This document shows positions 36,381 to 46,500 of a stretch of 64,000 nt of DNA, in pieces. A program made the translations under genes and the position numbers. The notes beneath the pieces were generated by a model, which was given only the letters and a program-made list of their open reading frames with translations, was not told the origin of the DNA and searched no databases. This DNA comes from BMS3BBIN04 sp964552465. Its GTDB lineage: Bacteria > Electryoneota > Electryoneia > Electryoneales > Electryoneaceae. The stretch spans positions 124,001 to 188,000 of the forward strand of contig CAZKGR010000002.1 in assembly GCA_964552465.1 (NCBI GenBank), written 5' to 3'. Each line of letters begins with the position of its first letter. Position 1 is the stretch's first letter.

Positions 36381-39300
36381 TCACCCAAGCTTTCCATGTG
36401 TCTTCTCCAGCACATCGTTCAGCACTTCGGCAAGACCTTCCACATGCGGCTGCTCGACCAGGTGACCGTGTGTGCCATGAACCGGATATACTCCGAGGTT
36501 GTTTTCGCCAACAAACGGACCCCAGTTCAATTGTTCATCACCAGTTGACTGCTTTGGTTGATGGCTGGCGCGGAACAACGCAACCGGTGTTTTCTCCAGC
36601 TTCTTCGGTTCATAACCGAGTACTGCTTCGTAGGTCACGTCCTCGACCTTGCGGATCGTTCCGCCCGAACCACCTCGGCTTCTGCGATTGCCGTGCTTCA
36701 GCTTGCGCTGGATGTAGGCGATCTTCTGCGGCATGGACAATGTCGCCATTGTCTCGAAATGCAGTTGTAGACGCCAGATGAACGTTTCCAACTGGTGCGG
36801 CAAACGGCTGCCGCCCATCTCGAACGTGTAGTATCCCGGACCGAATGTATCGAACAGTGCCAGCAACGCGACTTCTTCGCCTGCCTGTTCGAGTTGATAT
36901 GCCATTTCCCACGAGATCACTCCACCACCGGAGAATCCGGCAAGCAGGTAGGGACCTTCTTCCTGCGCGGAACGAATACCCTTGAGATAATACGCCGCCA
37001 TTTCAGGGACGTTGTCGAACGGATCTTCCTCACCGTCCAGACCACGTGCCTGTAGTGCGAATAGCGGTTGCTCTTCCGGGATGAACGAGATCAGCTCACG
37101 GTACTTGAGCACATTGCCGCCAACCGGGTGAGTGAAAAACAACGGTGTCCTGTCGCCGGAAGTTCGCATTGGTACAAGAGATGACCAATCCGGCGTCCAA
37201 TCCTCATCGGACAGGATACGAGCCATTTGGGCAATGGTACGTGTCTTAAGGAAGTTGGCGACCGGGATTGACCGCCCGACCATCTTCTCAACACGTCCGA
37301 TCAAACGCACTGCCATGACTGATTCACCACCGAGCTCGAAGAAGTCGTCATGCAGACCGATATCGTCCACATCGAGCAACTCTTCCCACAAATCGATCAG
37401 CTGTTCTTCAAGAAGGATGGGCGCTCGGTCCGGATCGTCCCAATCGATCTCCGCTTCATCCGGAATAGGTTCCGATGAATCGAACGGTTCGGTCGTTACA
37501 TATGTTTTTTCTGCATCGGGTTCTGATGATGAAGCAGTGTCTGGTACTGTGGGTGTGACATCTGCCGCATCAGCATCTGAGGGTTCTATGTCAGCCGTTG
37601 TTTGGTCAGACTCCGAATCGTCATCGCTATCTGTTGAAGACGAATCTCCACGTTCGCAAATCGCCACAACTTCACCCGCACCGCTGAACCAGAACCTGGT
37701 TTGGAATTGTTCGTTCTGGTAACTGATGGACGCCATGCCGGATTTCATGTCGAAATTATCAACCAGCCATTCACGTGGTTCGTGATTCAGACCTGACCCG
37801 AGCGCCTTGGCGGCGGCTTCCTTGCTGCACCACAATGCGGCAGTGGCTTTTTGCTGGTCAGCTTCTGGCAGAGCTCTGATCTTCTCAATGTCGTCCGGAC
37901 TGAATCCACCGTCCAGCACGTCCTGGTGGTCGAAACCGTCAAGCCATTCATAATCGACGCCGATGGAGGTGCCCAGCTGGTCAGCGGCAATCGTCACCGC
38001 GTACCGTTTTGCGTGCGCTATCGAAATATCGGGTAACTGCAGATCTTCCGCGACGACGCAGACGCCATACGGTTTGCCCTGGTCATCTACTCGAATCTCA
38101 ATGTCGATCGGATTTAGACGGCCTTCGGTCGTCTTCTCTTCAATCCAGTTTGCCAGGACTTCTTTCGCGGCGATGCGACCCATCATCCAATCTTCACGGC
38201 GAGCCTGACCTTCCTCAAACGCGTAGTACTCGTCCTGTTCAGCCTTTGTCAGCATCGTGTGGGCGAGCTTACTACCCCAGACACCCCATGACCCTTCGAG
38301 CAGACCACCTTCGAACGGTTCATTGATTCGCATCCGGTACCCGGTTTCTTCAGTCATCCACTTTTCAGATAACGTGAAGTCTTTCGGGAACAGGGTGACC
38401 TTGTCATAACGGACCGGAATGTCGAAGAAACGGTTCTGCCAGCCTTCGATGTGGGCGTATACGTGCCCAGTCTCAGCGTCGAGAATGTCAACCGTACCCT
38501 CGACACAGGCCATATTCGGCAACATCTGGGCTTTGTAGTAGTTCGACGGGAAGTGGAAGCCTTCTTCCGAATTTTCGTCCATCTGAAAGATGACGTTGCC
38601 GTCCTTGTCGAGGAAGTCGAAGTACGGATTGCTCGGCAAATCGATGTCGCCGATTCCAGCCAGACGCATGATCGCCCGTCCGATCAGCTTCCGGCCCTTC
38701 GGTGGCGGACCGCCAAAGATCTTCGCTTCCTTGATCATGAACGGGAACAGGTTCGTGTCCATCGCGAACACGTCCGTGTACCAGAACCCGACCTGTAACA
38801 CCGCACCATCCATGATGAACATGTCGAGCTGGAATTGCGGATCGTCGATGTGAGCGAACATATCATCCCAATCCGGCGTCTCCATCTCAACTTCAATGGT
38901 GTGCGGACTGTAATGGCGGATCTTACGGATCGCACGGAAATGCCGACCGTGGAAACGACCCGGATAGTTCATGCTGTAATAAATGCCGTCGTTGTACAGC
39001 ATTTCGGTGGTGAAATGCGAATACTGCGGGTCTTTCACCTTAAACGACATCGGTGCAACGGCATCATGTTCCTTGTCACCGACTACGACCATGGATTCAT
39101 AAGTCAGATGTGGCTCGACACGACCGTCTTTGTGCTTGTGATACTGGTAGATTTCGGTGCGGACAAGCGTGTCGCCACCATCAAGATCCTTCAGCTTCTT
39201 CGCCTTGATCATAATGTCCAGCGTGCCATCCATCAACGCCAACCAGCGATGACCGCGGATCATCTTGAATGTCTTCGCGAATTTCTTGCCACCCATCAGA

Positions 39301-42300
39301 CAACGTGCCGCTTCAGCGCATGTTTCCAAGCTCATCACGAACGGGACAATCGCCATCGGACGAAGATCACGCTGTCGACGGCTCGGCGGTCCACCGAACG
39401 CATGGGACTTGAGTACCAAGTCCTGCTCAACGTCCAGGTGACGTTCGAACTTCATCACGCCGTCTTCTTCGGTGACGATTTTGCCGAGCATCGGGTAGGC
39501 ACGTTCGAACGGAAGATCGTCTACGTCTAGGCGCGGATACGGATCTGAATTGACCGCCAGCTGTGGATCGATACGCATCAGCATGTGTTCTGGCGGATCA
39601 GGAATGCTCGGATCAGCCAGCTGCGCCATTAACTCTTCATGAGTTATCGCAGGTTTCTTGCCGAACGGCAATTCCTTAGGATCAACAGCAGGTTCAGGTG
39701 CAGCCTCAACCGCAGGTTCTACCGGTTCGGGAGCGACTGGTTCAGACACAGGTTCAGGTGCAGCAACAGGAGCCGGCGTCTCTGCGACGGGAACGGGAGT
39801 CGGTTCTGCGGGCATCACCTCAGGCACGGGCGGAGCCATCGCCATCTGCATGCCCGGGTCCGGCATTGGTGGCGGAGCCATCATCGGATCATACGGCGGC
39901 AACGGATTGCCCCATTCGTCCACCATCGGGGGAGGAGGTAACGGATTACCCCACGCGTCCACCGGGTTCCCGTATGGATCAACCATCGGCGGGGGCAATG
40001 GATTGCCCCACTGATCAAGCATGGGGATAGGGTTGCCGTAGGCATCCAGCATCGGAATCGGATTGCCGTACGCGTCGAATTGTTGCGGTGGATAAGCCGG
40101 TGGTGGTAACGGATTGCCCCATGCGTCCACCGGATTGCCGTACGCGTCGAACTGCTGCGGCGGATAAGTCGGTGCTGGCGGTAGAGGATTGCCCCACTGA
40201 TCCACTTGCGGTTGCATCATGTTTGGATCAGGCAATGGCTGACCGTAGGGATCAACCGGCGGCTGCCCATATGGCATTGCATTTTGATCTGGCTGTGGTG
40301 GCATCATTTCCGGGTGAGTCTGACCATTGTCACCCACAACCGGCGCTGGCGATGCAGCTTGATCCGGCGCTTCCGGGCTCACTGCTGAAATCGCAGCTTG
40401 CTGGGCAGCTCCCAATGCAGCAGACACGGCGTGCAATCCACGGTTCGGGAACCGCTCATCTAGTTTCTTCAACATTGCGTCGCTGAACTTGATTGCAGCG
40501 ACATCACGGTCCAGCACCTTGTCCGTCGGACGTCGCTTAATCGGTTCGATATCGGCAGGACGAGTCGGAACCTCTTCCACTTCACGATGTTCGTACATAC
40601 CCTCGAAACGTGGGATCCGACCATTCACGAACAATTGCGCGAGCATTGTGTTGACCTGCTCGAGGTCGCCCTTAATCGAGTTGTTCGTTGCAACAGCGAC
40701 GTAATCTTTACCCATCAATGTGTCGTTCACGAACGCGGTCAGGTTTGAATTTGCACCGACTTCGACGAAGAAGCGGACACCGTCTTCGTACAGTCGTTCA
40801 ATCGCGCTGCGGAACATCACCGGTTCTGACCACAGGTCCGAACACCAGCGGTGGATCACTTTCTCATCGTCCGGGTAGTAGTCGCCTTTGGTCGCGCTGT
40901 AGAGCTGCGTTTCGCCCTTGCCGAACCACGACACTGCGAACTTATCCGCCAACCGTTCGCTAACCAGTTTGAAGTCCGGTGTGTGAAATGCTCGATCGAA
41001 CGGCATTCGTTCGCATATCCCGCCGACTTTCTCAAACTTCGGTTTGGCCTCGAGAATGGATTCTTCAGTACCGTACAGAAGTACCTGGTTCGGGCAGTTG
41101 TCGAGTACGAAGGACAGCTTGCCCTTGGAATCGGCAACGATTTGTTCGACAACCTTATGATCTGCCGCGCCAACCGCCAGCAATGCACCGGTCGGAAGAC
41201 CGCCCAGCTCATCGCGGAATCCAGTGAATACATCGACCAGAATCTGCGTTGGTTCGGATAGCTCGAACTTACCCGGTTTCTTGAAATAGCCGGAGTTGCC
41301 GACAGCATTCAGCTCGCCTGTGGAATGGCCGAGCATCACGTCTGGTTTAACGCCCAATGTCTGCCGCACCAGCTCATCCATCGCGTCAGCGGTGTAGTTT
41401 GTCAGTGCGATGCTGTAGTCGCCGGTGAACAGCTCCTTCGCCTTCTCTGCACGTTGCTCATCCGTGAGCACAGTCGGTTGCGGGAACAGCGCCTCGCTCG
41501 GACGGATGCCCATCTCGTTGACGAACTGCTGGTCGAGCACGTCGAACCATTCGCGCACCTGCGGGAAGTACCGTGCGAGCTCAGCCATCATTTCCGGATA
41601 TTGAGCTCCATGACCGGGATAAATGAACGCCAGCTTACCTTCGCGGGCTTCATCACCGAAGAAAATGCCGCCGCGACCCTTCATGCGCTTGGCTTTGCCC
41701 GACTTGACCTTGTCAATGGCGTCATGCAAACGAGTCACCGCAGCTTCGCGATCACGTTCAATGATCACCGCCAGACGCACAGGACCGAACTCGCCGTTCG
41801 CGTCCTTCATCAACGAATACGCGATGTCGCGCAGCAGCATGTTGTTTTCATGCTCGATGACAGCGATTATTTCATCGACACGAGCGAGCACTTCATCCTG
41901 CGTCTGACCGTGGAACAGCAGCAGCTCATGCGGCCATTCCTTGTCCATCAGCTTGTAGTTTTCGCTGCCCGGACCAGTGTATTCCTCGATCACGCAATGA
42001 CCGTCAATGCCCCCGAAACCGAACGCATTCACACCAGCACGGCGTGGATGGCTCTCGCCGTGCACCCACGGGCGCGGCTCATTGTTTACGTAGATCGGCG
42101 ATTTCTCAAGCTCGAGATCCGGATTGACTTCATTGCACAGGGTTGGGGGGTAAACCTTGTGGTAGATTCCGAGTACCGTTTTAACCATACCCGCAGCGCC
42201 GGCAGCCATTAGCGAGTGGCCAAGCATAGACTTAACACCGCCCAGACCGATCTTCAGGCCATCCTCAGGACGTTCGCCAAACACAGCTTTCAGCGATTTT

Positions 42301-43382
42301 ACCTCGGTGCCGTCACCGAGCGGGATGCCGGTACCGTGCGCCTCGATCAATGAAATCGTATCACGGTCGATGCCACATTCGTCGTATGTTCGCTCCATCG
42401 CCAGCACTTCGCCTTCGTATCGCGGGGCGAGCAGACCTTTGGACTTACCGTCCGAGGCGAGCGACAGACCCTTGATCACAGCGTAGATACGGTCGCCGTC
42501 ACGTTCCGCATCAGCAAGACGCTTGAGCACGAACACGCCCATGCCTTCGCCGAGGATCACGCCATTGGCATCTTTATCAAATGGCCGGACATTCGTTCGA
42601 GTCAATGCTTCAATGATCGAGAAAACCATCATCATCTGCGGCGGCATCGAACAGTTGACACCACCAGCGAGCATTACGTCGCTACGTCCGCTCTGCAACT
42701 CGTTCATCGCTGCATCGAGCGAGATGAATGAGGCGGAGCACGCGGCGTCCACGATGTAGTTTGGACCCATCAGGTCGAGACGGTTGGCGATTCGTCCGGT
42801 CAACACATTAGCGACAAAACCTGGGACGATTTCCGGACGGAGTGGCGGCAAGCCAGATTCAATGTCACGGCGGATTTCGTGGAGCAGTTCTTCTTCGATG
42901 TCTGGGAGTAGAGCTTTGATAACGGCAAGCGTCTGATCAACAACGAGACCATGCTGGAAAGCGACGAGATTACCACGGTTGGCATTCGGACCATAACCTA
43001 GCACAACGCCGGTGCGAGTTTTATCGAGCTTCGGATTTTCCCAGTATCCAGCGTCAATCAGAGCTTCTTTGCACGCTTTCAACGCCAGGAAATGGTCGGG
43101 TGTCGTTCCATCCACAGTGTTCGGCATGATTCCGAACTCAAGTGGATCGAAACGCGTGTCCCGATCAATGAAACCGCCCTTCTTTGTGTAAATACGGGCA
43201 GTTTCCTTCATTTCCGGGTCATAGAAATGCTGCACCCAATCAGGAACACCTTCTGTCACACCATCAACTTTGTCATTGAGGTTCTGCCAGAACTGGCGTG
43301 TATCCTGAGCCTTAGGGAGCAGTGCGGACATGCCGATAATGGCGATGTCTTTCAGACCGTGGATGCGCGTTTCAGTGCTCAT
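36381..43382 (-). CDS. Type I PKS/PUFA-like synthase: KS-AT-DH-PPT-ACP-TE
   Basis: 2333-residue megasynthase; AAGGGTG precedes the ATG. Domains in order: KS (residues 10-460; active Cys215 in DAACSAS, HGTG near 350, GH in KSMLGHSL); AT (560-900; Ser687 in GHSTGEL, GHGAQY near 570); a disordered linker (970-1270) with nine Tyr/Trp-Gly-Asn-Pro repeats; double-hotdog dehydratase (1275-1690; His1327 in KSHAFGG, Asp1525 in IMDGAVLQ); 4'-phosphopantetheinyl transferase (1715-1900; VDYEWL, WCSKEAAAKALG); an acidic linker; ACP (1985-2070; Ser2021 in LGGESVMAV); thioesterase (2080-2330; Ser2151 in GFSGGG, late His in HGTHGHLV). It lacks KR and ER, which the partner gene supplies. It can therefore activate its own ACPs and release product. 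KS and DH-PPT order recall enediyne and Pfa synthases. Confidence 0.92.
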   Translation of the reverse strand: MSTETRIHGLKDIAIIGMSALLPKAQDTRQFWQNLNDKVDGVTEGVPDWVQHFYDPEMKETARIYTKKGGFIDRDTRFDPLEFGIMPNTVDGTTPDHFLALKACKEALIDAGYWENPKLDKTRTGVVLGYGPNANRGNLVAFQHGLVVDQTLAVIKALLPDIEEELLHEIRRDIESGLPPLRPEIVPGFVANVLTGRIANRLDLMGPNYIVDAACSASFISLDAAMNELQSGRSDVMLAGGVNCSMPPQMMMVFSIIEALTRTNVRPFDKDANGVILGEGMGVFVLKRLADAERDGDRIYAVIKGLSLASDGKSKGLLAPRYEGEVLAMERTYDECGIDRDTISLIEAHGTGIPLGDGTEVKSLKAVFGERPEDGLKIGLGGVKSMLGHSLMAAGAAGMVKTVLGIYHKVYPPTLCNEVNPDLELEKSPIYVNNEPRPWVHGESHPRRAGVNAFGFGGIDGHCVIEEYTGPGSENYKLMDKEWPHELLLFHGQTQDEVLARVDEIIAVIEHENNMLLRDIAYSLMKDANGEFGPVRLAVIIERDREAAVTRLHDAIDKVKSGKAKRMKGRGGIFFGDEAREGKLAFIYPGHGAQYPEMMAELARYFPQVREWFDVLDQQFVNEMGIRPSEALFPQPTVLTDEQRAEKAKELFTGDYSIALTNYTADAMDELVRQTLGVKPDVMLGHSTGELNAVGNSGYFKKPGKFELSEPTQILVDVFTGFRDELGGLPTGALLAVGAADHKVVEQIVADSKGKLSFVLDNCPNQVLLYGTEESILEAKPKFEKVGGICERMPFDRAFHTPDFKLVSERLADKFAVSWFGKGETQLYSATKGDYYPDDEKVIHRWCSDLWSEPVMFRSAIERLYEDGVRFFVEVGANSNLTAFVNDTLMGKDYVAVATNNSIKGDLEQVNTMLAQLFVNGRIPRFEGMYEHREVEEVPTRPADIEPIKRRPTDKVLDRDVAAIKFSDAMLKKLDERFPNRGLHAVSAALGAAQQAAISAVSPEAPDQAASPAPVVGDNGQTHPEMMPPQPDQNAMPYGQPPVDPYGQPLPDPNMMQPQVDQWGNPLPPAPTYPPQQFDAYGNPVDAWGNPLPPPAYPPQQFDAYGNPIPMLDAYGNPIPMLDQWGNPLPPPMVDPYGNPVDAWGNPLPPPPMVDEWGNPLPPYDPMMAPPPMPDPGMQMAMAPPVPEVMPAEPTPVPVAETPAPVAAPEPVSEPVAPEPVEPAVEAAPEPAVDPKELPFGKKPAITHEELMAQLADPSIPDPPEHMLMRIDPQLAVNSDPYPRLDVDDLPFERAYPMLGKIVTEEDGVMKFERHLDVEQDLVLKSHAFGGPPSRRQRDLRPMAIVPFVMSLETCAEAARCLMGGKKFAKTFKMIRGHRWLALMDGTLDIMIKAKKLKDLDGGDTLVRTEIYQYHKHKDGRVEPHLTYESMVVVGDKEHDAVAPMSFKVKDPQYSHFTTEMLYNDGIYYSMNYPGRFHGRHFRAIRKIRHYSPHTIEVEMETPDWDDMFAHIDDPQFQLDMFIMDGAVLQVGFWYTDVFAMDTNLFPFMIKEAKIFGGPPPKGRKLIGRAIMRLAGIGDIDLPSNPYFDFLDKDGNVIFQMDENSEEGFHFPSNYYKAQMLPNMACVEGTVDILDAETGHVYAHIEGWQNRFFDIPVRYDKVTLFPKDFTLSEKWMTEETGYRMRINEPFEGGLLEGSWGVWGSKLAHTMLTKAEQDEYYAFEEGQARREDWMMGRIAAKEVLANWIEEKTTEGRLNPIDIEIRVDDQGKPYGVCVVAEDLQLPDISIAHAKRYAVTIAADQLGTSIGVDYEWLDGFDHQDVLDGGFSPDDIEKIRALPEADQQKATAALWCSKEAAAKALGSGLNHEPREWLVDNFDMKSGMASISYQNEQFQTRFWFSGAGEVVAICERGDSSSTDSDDDSESDQTTADIEPSDADAADVTPTVPDTASSSEPDAEKTYVTTEPFDSSEPIPDEAEIDWDDPDRAPILLEEQLIDLWEELLDVDDIGLHDDFFELGGESVMAVRLIGRVEKMVGRSIPVANFLKTRTIAQMARILSDEDWTPDWSSLVPMRTSGDRTPLFFTHPVGGNVLKYRELISFIPEEQPLFALQARGLDGEEDPFDNVPEMAAYYLKGIRSAQEEGPYLLAGFSGGGVISWEMAYQLEQAGEEVALLALFDTFGPGYYTFEMGGSRLPHQLETFIWRLQLHFETMATLSMPQKIAYIQRKLKHGNRRSRGGSGGTIRKVEDVTYEAVLGYEPKKLEKTPVALFRASHQPKQSTGDEQLNWGPFVGENNLGVYPVHGTHGHLVEQPHVEGLAEVLNDVLEKTHGKLG
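39895..40212 (-). repeat. Y/W-G-N-P repeat linker coding region
   Basis: In-frame repetitive DNA coding nine [YW]GNP units (DAYGNP, DAWGNPLPPP, DQWGNPLPPP, DEWGNP), each with Asp before the aromatic residue. It joins the AT and DH domains. Codons vary between copies, so the repeat is maintained at protein level rather than being a fresh expansion. Confidence 0.85.
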
Positions 43383-43463
43383 GTCACCCTTTTATCTACC
43401 ATTTTATCTTAGCCATGCTAAATGTACCCCGCAGACGTCCAAAATACCCGCGAAGACAGGAAA

Positions 43464-43496
43464 GAGAGGACCGGCCACTCGTGTGCCGCCCCTCTC
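43464..43496. terminator. Hairpin between the two synthase genes
   Basis: GAGAGG / CCTCTC outer stem with an inner GGC / GCC stem. On the minus strand it is followed by a pyrimidine-rich CTCTCTTTCCTG. It may reduce read-through from the upstream synthase or stabilise its mRNA end. Confidence 0.35.
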
Positions 43497-43523
43497 GACA
43501 AAACCGTTGATCGTCTAAACGCG

Positions 43524-46500
43524 TTACACTCGTTTCAAATCATCCGCTGACCACAGGCCGGAACCAGCAACCAGCTCAACCTCATCCTTCGACCCGTGAT
43601 TCAACTCGTCCAGGAAGAACTGACGTCCACCCTTGAGCGGAATTGGAATTACGCCACGTTCCTCGAACGCCGCGATCAGTTCGTCTGTAACCATACCCGA
43701 GATCCATGGACCCCAGTTGATCGACATGATACGTGCATTCGGCCACTCATTATTCAGCCGCCAAGCAAAACGGTTGACAGCTTCATTCGCGCTGGCATAA
43801 TCTGACTGGCCCATGTTACCGAACCGACCCGCCATTGAGGTGAAGAAGACAGCCAGCTTCATACCTTCCGGCTTCAGCTTCTTCGCCAGCAGGTAGGTGC
43901 TCTTGACCTTAACCTCGAACACGCGCTTGAACTGTTCGAACGGTTTGTCAACAATCAGCTTGTCCTCGATGATACCTGCGCCATGCAGAACAGCATCGAT
44001 GCGACCGAAACGTTCATAGATACCGTCAATCGCTGTGCTGAAATTTTCTTCATCTGCAACATCAACACTGATGTATTCAACCGTCGCACCAGCAGATTGG
44101 AAACGCCTGATGTTCTTTCGCATTTCCCGTTGACCGAGCACCCAGTTTACCTGCTTCTCGATGTCCACCGGACGGACTTTCTGCCCGGCAGTCTTTGCTT
44201 CCAGCATGAAGTGCTTGCGAAGATCCGACAGTTCGGTCATCGAAGTAGTGTCGGGACTCTCTGCGCCTGGCATTGGACTGCGACCACAGAGGATGATGGT
44301 CATCCCGGCGCGAGCCATGTCGTATGCCAGCTCGGCAGTCACGCCCCGCGCACCGCCGGTGATTAATGCCACCCAATCAGACTCGAGCTTCAACGGTTCC
44401 GAGCCGTTGTTCAGGTCGATAGTCGCGTCCACTGGACGGAAAGCCGTCCGTGTACCACCCGGATAGCCCACTTCCTGTCGTTCGTCATCAGCCAGCAGCT
44501 CATCAACCAACTGCTTGGCGACTGCTGGCGGGCTCAAGGCGTCATCGAAGTCGACACCCTTCGCCCGTACTCCCGGCCACTCAATCACCACAGTCTTGAG
44601 AATGCCCAACCCGGAGGCTGCTGTCGGGATTGCGCTGGGCTTGCCCTGCCGTCCGAACGCGCCGCCGAGGCTGGATCCCATCACAACTCGAGCTTCACCG
44701 TTCTCGGCAGCTTCTTTCAGGTCGGCTTCGACAAGCTGCAGGATGCGGAACAGACTGTAAACGTGAGTCTGGGATGCAGATACCAGTTCGTCCACATTAT
44801 CAGGCATCTTATCTGCGCCGAGGGTGGCCAGATGCAACACACCACTGACCGATCCGTGCTGTTCGCGCAACGATTTGACCGTCTGCTCGAGCAGTTCCGG
44901 ATCTGCCAAAGCATTTCGCTCGATCATTGCGGTTTTAACCCCTTCCTGCGCGAGGAAGTTGATCGTGTTACCCGCGATGCCGCCTGAGTCTTCAGTAACC
45001 AGGATCAATCCCTGTGGAAGCTCGCCACGGGGAGGAAGTTCTTCTTCGAACGCGGTGAAGATGTAACGTCCCACTCGGTCAACACCGGTGAAATCGTTTT
45101 CGTCATCAACATTGGAGGCCGCCGCTCCGCCGTTGGAAAGGGAGACCTGGAGCGCGTCCGGTGCGGACAGCGGCTGCTGCACGTCTCCCATCTTAGGGTT
45201 TACAGAGTCCCCGCCAGCCTTCTCACCAATGGAAATCAGGATGTCGACCATCTCATTCATGGTCTTGGCGCGGGTTAACGCTTCCAGCTCTTCCTGCAAG
45301 CTTTCGGCCTGCTCAGCCGGATAGGTCTTCTGCAACGATCCGAGCACCTCAACACGTTTGATCGAGTCAATGCCGAGATCAGCTTCCATGTCGGCATCGA
45401 GATCGAGCATGTCTTCCGGATAACCGGTACGCTCTGCAATCAACGCGACTAACTGCTGGGCGACTTCATCCTTGCTCAACGGCGCACCACCCGCTGTCGG
45501 AGCTTCCGCGGGCGCTGCTGCCGGAGCCGGAGCCGCTGCTGGTGCAGCTTCTGCTGGTGCAGGTGCCGGAGCTGCCGCGGGTGCAGCCGCGGCTGGGGCT
45601 GGTGCGGGAGCACCACCAGCTTTACCGCCAATAGCGATCAGGATATCGACCATCTCATTCATGGTCTTTGCACGTGTCAATGCTTCCAGCTCTTCCTGCA
45701 AGCTTTCCGCCTGTTCCGCTGGATATGTCTTTTGCAGTGATCCGAGCACTTCAACTCGCTTGATCGAGTCGATGCCGAGATCAGCTTCCATGTCGGCGTC
45801 AAGGTCGAGCATGTCTTCCGGATAACCGGTACGTTCTGCGATCAACGCGACCAACTGCGACGCGACCTCGTCCTTGCTCAAGGCGACGCCACCCGTCGGT
45901 GCTGCTGGGGCTGGTGCGGGAGTCGCTGGTGCAGCTGGAGCCGCGGGTGCTGGCGTAGGTGCCGGGGCTGCAGGAGCAGTTGTCGCTTGTGGCGGCGGTG
46001 CCGGAGCCTGGGGCTGCTGCGGTGCAATCGGCTGCTGCGGCATGCCCTGAGGGGCCTGTTGTGGGTATCCCGGCTGCTGAGGATATCCCGGAGCGCCTTG
46101 CGGTGGATAACCCGGTTGTCCCTGCGGCGGCATACCTTGCGGGGGATATCCGGGCTGACCTTGCGGTGGGTAACCCGGCTGCGGCATCGGACGGCCGTAT
46201 TGTTGCGGATATCCGGGCTGACCTTGCGGCGGGTAACCCGGTTGCTGAGGATAACCCTGTGGCGGATATCCTGGCTGCTGAGGATATCCCTGTGGGGGCA
46301 TCTGCTGTTGTGGTGGATACCCTGGCTGACCCTGCGGTGGTGCAGGCGGTTGACCCGGCTGACCGTATTGCTGCTGCATCTGCTGGAAGCGCGCCATGTT
46401 CTGCTGGTACGCTTGCATGGGATCTACCGGTGGCTGTCCCGGTTGACCCTGCGGCTGAGGTGGTTGTTGGGGAGGTACGCCCTGTGGCGCACCCTCTTCC

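Noticed and set aside
39895..40212. Chromosomal minisatellite or recent repeat expansion
   Set aside because: The repeat is in frame throughout and its copies use different codons, so it is better explained as a selected protein linker.
41325..42212. 295-residue plus-strand frame opposite the AT/KS of the second synthase
   Set aside because: Antisense to conserved catalytic domains; composition and lack of homology-like motifs mark it as a shadow.
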